NCBI GenBank assembly: GCA_020853095.1
Contig: JADYZN010000055.1
Span: 1 to 64,000 of the forward strand
DNA length: 64,000 bases
From: Phycisphaerales bacterium
GTDB lineage: Bacteria; Planctomycetota; Phycisphaerae; Tepidisphaerales; Tepidisphaeraceae
Direction of reading: 5' to 3'
The position numbers and the translations under genes were made by a program. Shown here in pieces: positions 57,593-64,000 of the stretch; the first letter of the stretch is position 1; each line of letters begins with the position of its first letter. The notes below the pieces were generated by a model. That model made no database searches and had not been told where the DNA came from. It saw only the letters and a list, made by a program, of their open reading frames with translations.

Positions 57593-58305
57593 CCCGTACT
57601 CGAGGACGTGAAAAAGACCCGGCCCCCCGGATTTACGAAGGAGATGGAGACCGGCTGATGGCCGGCTCTCCGCCGGATGCCAATGAACGGCTGATCATCG
57701 TGCCCGATGCGCTGCCATCCAAAACCCCCGACCCAACGTCGCGGATTCGCATCATGTGGGGCCAGCACCTGCTGGAAGACCTGTTGGCCGGCCGATACCG
57801 CTCGCTGATTTGCGCCGTCAACGCGCAGGACAACCGCAGCGGGATCATCGCCCAGTTGGCGGCGTTGCTCCCTTCCAGCCAGTGGGATCAGACTTCGATC
57901 AGCGAATACGCCCGCCAGTTCAGCGCAGGCCCCGGACGGGTCAAAGTGCTGAAATACGACATGGACGCCGTCGAGGTGCTGGCCATTCTTCGTCCGGCCG
58001 GCCAGGAAAACCTGTCCCTGCCCGACCTGAGCAGCGCGTTCAAGGTCATCGTCGGCATGTTGGACCGGCGAACCAACCGGCTCCCCTGCGCATCGGTTTC
58101 GTTTTTGGGCGCGCGGGCCAATCAACTTCTCGACGCCAACGGCCGCGAACCGGCCTTTGAAAGCGTCCTGAACACGATGTATCAGGCGGGCTACAGCGGC
58201 GATGTCTACCCCTCGCCGGCCATGTGGCATACCTCTCAGGTGGGCCTGTTCGCCCGCTATCCCTTCGCCCCGACGCTGGATCGGCTGCGCGATGGGGGGT
58301 ATTGA
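57589..58305 (+). CDS. Cytoplasmic protein of unknown function, paired with the secreted protein
   Basis: 238 residues, no signal peptide. Charged N-terminus, then RLIIVPDALPSKTPDPTSRIRIMWGQHLLEDLLAGRYRSLICAVNAQDNRSGIIAQLAALLP and a C-terminal half with GYSGDVYPSPAMWHTSQVGLFARYPF. The combination of a conserved His/Gln/Asn-rich block and the ATGA overlap with the upstream gene suggest a shared pathway. Convergent with the second ceramidase-like gene, 16 bases away. Not recognised. Confidence 0.72.
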   Translation: MTRTRGREKDPAPRIYEGDGDRLMAGSPPDANERLIIVPDALPSKTPDPTSRIRIMWGQHLLEDLLAGRYRSLICAVNAQDNRSGIIAQLAALLPSSQWDQTSISEYARQFSAGPGRVKVLKYDMDAVEVLAILRPAGQENLSLPDLSSAFKVIVGMLDRRTNRLPCASVSFLGARANQLLDANGREPAFESVLNTMYQAGYSGDVYPSPAMWHTSQVGLFARYPFAPTLDRLRDGGY

Positions 58306-58320
58306 GAAGGAACGCGGATT

Positions 58321-59796
58321 TCAGGTTACGGCGGAAGATAAAGTCGCCATTTTTCGCAGAATCTCCACGCCTCGGTCCGCCAGGGCGTCGCCCGCCGGCT
58401 GGGCGTAGGGGAGGAGGCTGGTGGTGTATCGATAAAACGCGCTTTGGTATTCGCGGTCGCCGTTGTTGCCCGAATCGGGAACGTAAAATACGTCGTCGTC
58501 GTTCATGTAGCCGCACGCCAGCGTCAATGCGCAGGGCGAATTTCGCTTGATCCGCCGGCCGATCGCGTCAAACGGCTCGCAGGGCAGCCCGACGATGCCC
58601 ACCTCTCCCAGCCGCAGCACCGCGATCTGTACCTCGACACCCGTGGGCGCTTCATCCAGGCGATTGCGCTCGTGAAAACTTCTGGCCCATCGCGCCCATT
58701 TCAGCAGTGGCTCAACCAGCGCAGCGCGATATCGCGGGGTCATGTTGCTGGGGAAATTCAATCCCTGGCAGACCTGCGTGTCGGAGTCGCCATTGCCGCA
58801 GCGGTCGATGAATTGCCGCAGATCCGCGATCTGCGCATCCAATTCCGCCAGCGGTGGCACTCCGGCGAACGGCAAGCGAACGCTTTGCAGCAGTAACCCC
58901 AGATCCTGCGTCCGGCATCGCATCAGCGAGCGGGCGGCGTTCCGATACGTCTCCCCCAGATAATGTCCATACCGCGTGGCATCGGCCAAACTCTGCTCGA
59001 TCGGTTTATGGCCCTGCACGCCCTTGGCGTTCACATCGCCGCCGCACCCTTGCAGAAACCCCACCGGCACGCCGCCGTGGGCCGCCGACAGATCCTCGCA
59101 GGCGATCTGCGGGTATTCGCCAAACAGCACCGGATGTTCGGGATGATAGGCCGTGGCGGGATGGCCGGTGAAACACGTGAGAAAGCAAATAGGCTTGCCG
59201 TCCGTTGAGACAAATGCGATCACCGGCGCTTCATCGTCGATATCGCCGTTAAAATCCGTCCCCAGCCGCAGGCGGTCTTCTTCGCGGATCATGTAGGATG
59301 ATCCGTCGACGCGATAACCCTTGCGGTTGTAGGAAATGCGGCGCTCGTGCCCCAATGCCCATTGGATTTCGGCCTCCTGAAGTTTTTTGGGCAATTTTGC
59401 GGCCGATTGACACGCAGATTCCAACATCATGCGGCCTTCCGCCGTCAGGTCTTCCATCGCCAGCACGGCATGATTTTTCGGCCTGCCATATTCCGCCAGC
59501 GGATGGGATGGATTGAACGCATGAAACGCGCAGTGATTGTGCGAGGAAAAACACAGCACGTGCGAAGGGTCGATCTCCAGCACCCGGCCCACCGCCGACC
59601 TCAGAACATTGCAGAATCGGTAAAAATGCGTCACCGCGTGCGAACTGATGATGCAGAAGCGCGAGCGGTCGTCTTCCAGAAGCGTGACCGTGGTCTGGAG
59701 GCCGCCGCAAACACGCTCGACGGGGGCCGCGGTGGCGGATTGCCCTACACCGCCGGCCTTGGGGACGATGCTGAACGTCTCCGCTGATACGCGCAT
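58321..59796 (-). CDS. Ceramidase-like hydrolase (copy 2)
   Basis: 491 residues from the ATG at 59796 (GGGAG seven bases upstream). Same fold class as 36257-37582, with CFSSHNHCAFH in place of the SHTHGGP metal motif, CFTGHPATAYHPEH (about 205) and FLQGCGGDVNAKG (about 240), all features of the neutral/alkaline ceramidase N-terminal domain. No signal peptide. It begins only one base after the stop of the acyltransferase gene, so translation is probably coupled. Substrate unknown. Confidence 0.8.
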   Translation of the reverse strand: MRVSAETFSIVPKAGGVGQSATAAPVERVCGGLQTTVTLLEDDRSRFCIISSHAVTHFYRFCNVLRSAVGRVLEIDPSHVLCFSSHNHCAFHAFNPSHPLAEYGRPKNHAVLAMEDLTAEGRMMLESACQSAAKLPKKLQEAEIQWALGHERRISYNRKGYRVDGSSYMIREEDRLRLGTDFNGDIDDEAPVIAFVSTDGKPICFLTCFTGHPATAYHPEHPVLFGEYPQIACEDLSAAHGGVPVGFLQGCGGDVNAKGVQGHKPIEQSLADATRYGHYLGETYRNAARSLMRCRTQDLGLLLQSVRLPFAGVPPLAELDAQIADLRQFIDRCGNGDSDTQVCQGLNFPSNMTPRYRAALVEPLLKWARWARSFHERNRLDEAPTGVEVQIAVLRLGEVGIVGLPCEPFDAIGRRIKRNSPCALTLACGYMNDDDVFYVPDSGNNGDREYQSAFYRYTTSLLPYAQPAGDALADRGVEILRKMATLSSAVT

Positions 59797-59797
59797 G

Positions 59798-60499
59798 TTA
59801 TTTCTCCCGGGCGGGCGACCTGGCAAGGTCGGGGTAGTCGATTTTCCAATCGTCGCCGACCTGACCGGCCCATAAATCGGTGCCGGTGAGCATGGATTGT
59901 GGCCGATTGCCGCCGCTCAACTCCTCCGGCAGCGGATGAAACCGCGCCGGCACACCATACGCCAGCGTATCCGGCGGAACGTCCTTGTTCACCAACGCTC
60001 CCGCGCCGATAAAGCTGTTTTGCCCGATGCGCACGCCCGGACAGATCGTCGATCCGCCCCCGATGCACACACGATCTTCCAGAATCGGGCCGGCGATCGG
60101 CTCATCAGTGCGCATTGGGGTCCGATGGTTGAGAAACGTGCACCCCGGCCCGATAAAAACAAAATCCCCAATTACCGTTCGGCTGGGGATATAGACGTGC
60201 GCCATGATCTTTACCCCCTTGCCGATGGTGATTTTGCCTTCCAGCGTGCTGTTGTGAAGAATCACCACGCGATCGCCGATCCGGCACTCAGCGCGAATCA
60301 GGACGTGGTGTCCGCAGGTAAATCGTTTGCCGATGGTCGAACCGGCGTACAGAATCGAGCCGCTGCGGATGATCGCGTGTTCACCAATTACAAGTTTTTC
60401 AGTCCAGCCCGGATAGATGTACCCTAGAGTAACACCATCGTCGACTTGACCGTGTGGACCAATATCATATGTGGATTGACTCATCGGAACATTATACAT
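59798..60499 (-). CDS. Hexapeptide-repeat acyltransferase
   Basis: 233 residues from the ATG at 60499 (GAGGAG upstream). Left-handed beta-helix with repeated I/V-G-x-x-x-x turns (KLVIGEHAIIRSGSILYAGSTIGKRF, VLIRAECRIGDRV, NSTLEGKITIGKGV, HVYIPSRTVIGDFVFIGPG, VCIGGGSTICPGVRIGQNSFIGAGALV), typical of UDP-sugar or dTDP-sugar N-acetyltransferases (WbbJ/VioB type). Likely acetylates an amino sugar. Operon with the second ceramidase-like gene; divergent from thiG. The frame is open to 60700 but begins inside the thiG leader. Confidence 0.88.
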   Translation of the reverse strand: MYNVPMSQSTYDIGPHGQVDDGVTLGYIYPGWTEKLVIGEHAIIRSGSILYAGSTIGKRFTCGHHVLIRAECRIGDRVVILHNSTLEGKITIGKGVKIMAHVYIPSRTVIGDFVFIGPGCTFLNHRTPMRTDEPIAGPILEDRVCIGGGSTICPGVRIGQNSFIGAGALVNKDVPPDTLAYGVPARFHPLPEELSGGNRPQSMLTGTDLWAGQVGDDWKIDYPDLARSPAREK

Positions 60500-60638
60500 T
60501 GTCCATCTCCTCAGCGGCAATTTGTGGCTTGGAACCTCTCCGGATGTGCTCTTATCCATTGCCATCCCGCAGCCGCCGGCCATCGTTTGGTATTGAGCAT
60601 TCGCAAGCGAACCCGGTTGTGCATAGAATCGTTTAACC

Positions 60639-61457
60639 ATGGAAACGCTGAGAATTCGATCGTATGAATTGTCCAACCGTCTTTTTGTCGGCACCGGCAA
60701 ATACGAATCCTACGAGATCATGCAACAAGCCCTGGAAGCCTCCGGTTGCCAGGTGGTCACGGTGGCTGTTCGGCGTGAACGCCTGATCGACCAGCAGGGC
60801 CGGTCGTTGCTGGATTATCTGGATTTGTCCCGTTACATCATTTTGCCCAACACCGCCGGGTGTTTCAGCGCCGAGGATGCCATCCGCGTGTCGCTGCTGG
60901 GCCGGGAATTGCTGGAGAAGCAGAAGAACAAGGGGGCGGGATGGGTGAAACTGGAAGTCCTCGGCGACAAAAAAACCCTATTGCCCGACCCCATCGGCAC
61001 CATCGAAGCCACCCGCGAACTGGTCAAGGAAGGGTTCACCGTGCTGGCCTATTCCAGCGACGACCCGCGATCGGCCGTGCGGATCAAGGAAGCCGGCGCA
61101 GCCGCGGTGATGCCGGCCGGTTCGCCGATCGGATCAGGGCAGGGCGTGCTCAATCCGCTCAATATCTCGTTGTGCCTTGAACTGCTCAAGGAAGGGGATG
61201 CCACCTATCCCGTCATCGTCGACGCCGGCGTGGGAACGGCCTCGGATGTCACCATCGCCATGGAATTGGGCGCTGACGGCGTGCTGCTGAACACCGGCAT
61301 CGCCCACGCCAAAGACCCGATCAAAATGGCCACGGCCATGAACCACGCCCTGGAAGCCGGCCGACTGGCCTACGAGTCCGGCCGAATCCCCAAAAAACGC
61401 TACGCCACGGCCAGTTCCCCCTTTGACGGGGTGATCAGTTACATCCCCGGGGAATAA
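60639..61457 (+). CDS. thiG: Thiazole synthase ThiG
   Basis: Forms the thiazole phosphate moiety of thiamine from deoxyxylulose phosphate, ThiS-thiocarboxylate and dehydroglycine. 272 residues: barrel with catalytic Lys in [10 protein letters not shown] (about 106), [26 protein letters not shown] and [31 protein letters not shown] phosphate-binding segments. No thiS, thiH or TPP riboswitch is adjacent. The stop codon lies inside the bidirectional terminator. The frame start at 60639 has no clear ribosome binding site. Confidence 0.96.
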   Translation: METLRIRSYELSNRLFVGTGKYESYEIMQQALEASGCQVVTVAVRRERLIDQQGRSLLDYLDLSRYIILPNTAGCFSAEDAIRVSLLGRELLEKQKNKGAGWVKLEVLGDKKTLLPDPIGTIEATRELVKEGFTVLAYSSDDPRSAVRIKEAGAAAVMPAGSPIGSGQGVLNPLNISLCLELLKEGDATYPVIVDAGVGTASDVTIAMELGADGVLLNTGIAHAKDPIKMATAMNHALEAGRLAYESGRIPKKRYATASSPFDGVISYIPGE

Positions 61458-61499
61458 AAATTCCGGCCGCGTCTTTCGGCACAGCCGGAATTTTATTCC
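61451..61499. terminator. Bidirectional terminator between thiG and the PEP-CTERM gene
   Basis: Sixteen base pairs (61451-61467 with 61484-61499, one bulged A) with a 16-base loop; the AT-rich outer part supplies a T-rich tail in both directions. It ends both thiG and the convergent PEP-CTERM gene (stop at 61509). Confidence 0.85.
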
Positions 61500-61508
61500 T
61501 GGCGGAAA

Positions 61509-62507
61509 TTATTGCCGTTTGCGCCGGCCCAGTACCGCGAATGCGGCAAGGGTCAACAGCGAGAACGTGCCCGGTTCGGGCAACAACTGTAAGGCATCGG
61601 AAGAGGATCCGTTGCCCCAGCTAAAACCGGGCGCTTCCGCCAGCAGGTCCTGCGGCATCGGATCGAAATCCATGGTTGCCTGCGGATCGGCAACCAGCGA
61701 GGTCGTTCCATGGATGCGGATCGACCAGCCATTGGGGATGTTCAGGACGGGGCTGACGGAAATACCGGAGAACGTCACGTTCTGGCCGGCCACGAGATAT
61801 CGGAAATAATCCGCTTGGATGAAATCACTGGCATTGCCGACGCCGACGCCGTCAAAAGCCATGATGATCGGCAATGGTTCCCAGAAGAAATCGGGGGTAA
61901 AACCCGCACCGGTTCCACCGCCGGTATCCGCCTCAATGAGTGATTTCACGCCGACGGCAAGGTATCCGCCCAACGGCGCGGTTCCATGTGCGGAAATAAA
62001 GTGCCCAAATCGGCCCACCTGTGCAATGCCACTGTTGTTCACGTAATCCACCGAGCCGCCCCAGGTGTTGGTGGATGCCGATCCATCCGGGCCGGCGTCA
62101 TACAGACTGAAATTGGTCGCGGCCAAACCGGCCCGCCCGCTTCCCAGCCCAACCATGGTGGTGGTTGCGCCGCCAAATCCCAACGGAATATTGGCGGCGC
62201 TGTTCAGGAAAATGGGCACATCGGCGACAAGAGCGACGGCGCCGGTGTCATTGTCCATGGCGGTTGCGCCGGTCGTCGCGGGAAAGTTGAATCCCGGCTG
62301 CTTCAACGCACCGCCCGAACCGGTGGCCGGGTCGAAAAATCCATCAAAAACGGCCGCGGGGCCGCCGGCATTCGTGCCGATCACCGCATGTTCGATCCGC
62401 CCGACACCCGTCCCCGGCCCAACCGCCGGCGTAAATTGCGCCATCGCCTCGGAAGTGACAAAAAGCAACGCCAAAGTACCACACCCAATCAATGCCCGAC
62501 CACGCAT
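61509..62507 (-). CDS. PEP-CTERM secreted protein
   Basis: 332 residues: signal peptide (ALIGCGTLALLFVTSEAMAQ), a Gly/Thr/Asn-rich, probably beta-structured body, and a PEP-CTERM sorting signal at the C-terminus (LLPEPGTFSLLTLAAFAVLG, then RRKRQ). Such proteins are recognised by the exosortase/archaeosortase-type EpsH system and end up at the cell surface or in the matrix; no exosortase gene is in the window. GGAGG lies before the ATG at 62507. No other domain is recognised. Confidence 0.9.
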   Translation of the reverse strand: MRGRALIGCGTLALLFVTSEAMAQFTPAVGPGTGVGRIEHAVIGTNAGGPAAVFDGFFDPATGSGGALKQPGFNFPATTGATAMDNDTGAVALVADVPIFLNSAANIPLGFGGATTTMVGLGSGRAGLAATNFSLYDAGPDGSASTNTWGGSVDYVNNSGIAQVGRFGHFISAHGTAPLGGYLAVGVKSLIEADTGGGTGAGFTPDFFWEPLPIIMAFDGVGVGNASDFIQADYFRYLVAGQNVTFSGISVSPVLNIPNGWSIRIHGTTSLVADPQATMDFDPMPQDLLAEAPGFSWGNGSSSDALQLLPEPGTFSLLTLAAFAVLGRRKRQ

Positions 62508-62545
62508 AAAACCTCCAGTGAAAGAGAGATGAAATGGCCCGACCG

Positions 62546-62608
62546 TAAGATAAATTATAAATATCTTAACGATTTATACATTAATGCGAATGGTTGACTC
62601 CAGTCAAC
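62546..62608. promoter_or_regulatory. AT-rich divergent control region with two palindromes
   Basis: Perfect 7-base inverted repeat TAAGATA/TATCTTA with a 9-base spacer (62546-62568), and a second, tighter palindrome GTTGAC-TCCA-GTCAAC (62593-62608) followed by an A/T run. Both sit between the divergent PEP-CTERM and PhoH genes in the most AT-rich stretch of the window. They are candidates for operator sites; the second could also be a short terminator-like hairpin. Confidence 0.45.
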
Positions 62609-62720
62609 AAAATTTTATTTTTTTACATCACGCCAATACCAGTTCGCTGTTTGTTAATATGATCATCCATTGACCGGTGGATAATTCGACGTTTTGAATC
62701 AATCAGCGGAGGTTTTACAG

Positions 62721-64000
62721 ATGCCCACACCCAACATCGCCATCAAACACTTTGTTCTCGACACCAACGTGTTGTTGCACAACCCCAGCGCCCTGTTCAT
62801 GTTTGCCGACAATGAGGTTGTCATTCCGTTTGATGTGCTCGAAGAACTGGACAAGTTCAAAACCAACAACGATGACCTCGGCCGCAACGCGCGAGGCGTC
62901 ATTCGACATCTCGACCGGTTGCGACAGACGGGCAATCTGTCCGAAGGCGTTGCCGTAAAAGAGACCGGCGGGCGGGTTCGCGTCATTCTGGATCAGGACC
63001 AGGCCCTCTGTCCGGGGCTGACCGGCAACACGCCCGACAATCGTATCATTTGCTGCGCATACGCTTTACAGAAACAAGGCCACCGCGTTGTCTTTATTTC
63101 CAAGGACATCAACGCCCGCATCAAAAGCGACGCCCTGGGCCTGGTGGCCGAGGATTTTGAAGCCCAGAAGGTTGATTTTGAACGGCTCTACACCGGCTGG
63201 CGCGAAATGGTCGTCCCCTCGGCCGCCATCGACCAGCTCTACGCCGACAAACAACTCAAGCTCGATGCGCAAGACCTGTTGATCAATGAATTTGTGCTCC
63301 TGAAAGATGACCAGGATCCCAATCACACCGCCTTGTCACGCTGCCGGGGAGAGCAGACGGTCCTGCCGGTCCGCCCGCGCAAAGGGCCGATTTTCGGCAT
63401 CATGCCGCGCAATCTCCAGCAGACCATGGCTTTTGACCTGCTCCTGGATGACTCGATTAAACTGGTCTCCCTGATTGGTTCGGCCGGAACCGGCAAAACC
63501 CTTCTCGCCATTGCCGCCGGCATGACCAAAACCGTCAACGAACAGGCCTATCAAAAGATGCTGGTCGCCCGCCCGATCATGCCCCTCGGCCGTGATATCG
63601 GTTATCTGCCGGGAGACAAAGATGAAAAATTAACCGCCTGGATGCAGCCGATCTTCGACAACCTGTCGTACCTTCTTTCCAATCGACTGGCCGGCGAAGG
63701 CGCCCACCCCACCCATGCCACGCTCTCCTCGGTTGAACAGCGCATCACCCAACTCATGGAAAGCGGACAGGTCATCCTCGAACCGCTGACGTACATCCGC
63801 GGCCGATCCATCCCGCACCAATTCATGGTGGTCGATGAATCACAAAACCTGACCCCACATGAAGTTAAAACCATCGCATCGCGGGTTGGCGAAGGAACCA
63901 AGCTGGTCCTGACCGGAGATGCCACGCAGATCGACAACCCCTACCTGGATTCCTCCAGCAATGGGTTGTCGTATCTGGTGGAACGACTTAAAAACAAAAA
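62721..64000 (+). CDS. PIN-PhoH family protein (truncated by the window end)
   Basis: Starts at ATG 62721 with GGAGG eight bases upstream; 426 codons are present and the frame is still open at the last base. N-terminal PIN nuclease domain (HFVLDTNVLLHNP about 10-22, DVLEELD, DNRIICCA and VFISKDINAR) fused to a PhoH-type ATPase (Walker A GSAGTGKTLLA about 260; the RPIMPLGRDIGYLPGDKDEK block; VVDESQNLTPHE; LTGDATQID). This is the YlaK/PhoH2-like architecture linked to RNA binding and processing. It stands alone here; its partners, if any, are downstream. Confidence 0.93.
   Translation, partial: MPTPNIAIKHFVLDTNVLLHNPSALFMFADNEVVIPFDVLEELDKFKTNNDDLGRNARGVIRHLDRLRQTGNLSEGVAVKETGGRVRVILDQDQALCPGLTGNTPDNRIICCAYALQKQGHRVVFISKDINARIKSDALGLVAEDFEAQKVDFERLYTGWREMVVPSAAIDQLYADKQLKLDAQDLLINEFVLLKDDQDPNHTALSRCRGEQTVLPVRPRKGPIFGIMPRNLQQTMAFDLLLDDSIKLVSLIGSAGTGKTLLAIAAGMTKTVNEQAYQKMLVARPIMPLGRDIGYLPGDKDEKLTAWMQPIFDNLSYLLSNRLAGEGAHPTHATLSSVEQRITQLMESGQVILEPLTYIRGRSIPHQFMVVDESQNLTPHEVKTIASRVGEGTKLVLTGDATQIDNPYLDSSSNGLSYLVERLKNK

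Noticed and set aside
60500-60638. TPP riboswitch before thiG
   Set aside because: Neither the CTGAGA core nor the conserved 3' half is present on either strand.

Overview
The window reads as chromosome of a GC-rich bacterium of the Planctomycetota, most likely the Phycisphaerae side. The signs are a PEP-CTERM secreted protein with an Arg/Lys-rich tail, a SecA of about 1,270 residues with large insertions, Pro/Arg-rich proteins, a sugar-acid/ceramidase-like gene cluster, and a type IV pilus or type II secretion assembly operon beside a complete Tad pilus locus. This placement is inference from gene content, since there is no rRNA. One tRNA gene, tRNA-Val(CAC), is present. There is no CRISPR array and no intact insertion sequence; one decayed transposase fragment was found.

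Layout. 1-5.1 kb: cell-wall elongation operon mreB-mreC-mreD-PBP2. 5.1-6.7 kb: reverse-strand ECF sigma factor, membrane protein (likely anti-sigma) and Pro-rich secreted protein. 6.9-11.7 kb: typA, a structured RNA candidate ending in a strong terminator, an isolated NuoI-type ferredoxin, and a DUF3311 plus sodium:solute symporter pair. 11.9-21.2 kb: Tad/Flp pilus locus (two pilins, prepilin peptidase, TadE, then CpaB, secretin, TadZ, TadA, TadB, TadC and a lipoprotein). 21.4-25.7 kb: a good promoter, a short secreted ORF with a polyproline C-terminus, and secA, an arrangement like secM-secA. 25.8-32.7 kb: YihY family membrane protein, PEGA/beta-propeller lipoprotein, tRNA-Val, PrsW-type protease, comB and leuC. 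32.7-33.0 kb: IS5-type transposase remnant.

33-40.1 kb: a catabolic-looking island with an enolase-superfamily dehydratase, an atypical 2-hydroxyacid dehydrogenase, an EamA transporter, a ceramidase-like hydrolase, an unknown protein, a phytanoyl-CoA-dioxygenase-type enzyme and a divergent GntR/LacI-hybrid regulator that probably controls it. 40.1-50.4 kb: a small secreted protein, then a reverse-strand pilus/type II secretion assembly operon (pilM, pilN, pilO, a GspC-like protein, pilB, pilT, pilC and three pseudopilin-like genes). 50.6-64 kb: hemW, an FHA protein, an asymmetric heterodimeric ABC exporter, two unknown proteins, a second ceramidase-like protein translationally coupled to a hexapeptide acyltransferase, thiG, a PEP-CTERM protein, and a PIN-PhoH ATPase cut by the window end.

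The most promising undescribed elements are the SecM-like leader before secA (21.46-21.92 kb) and the orphan structured RNA (about 8.95-9.23 kb). Smaller items are the paired hairpins after the Tad operon, the loss of the catalytic Glu in the 2-hydroxyacid dehydrogenase, and the one-canonical/one-degenerate site ABC exporter. Long open frames antisense to secA, the Tad genes, the PEGA gene and the ABC genes are GC-driven shadows and are not annotated.
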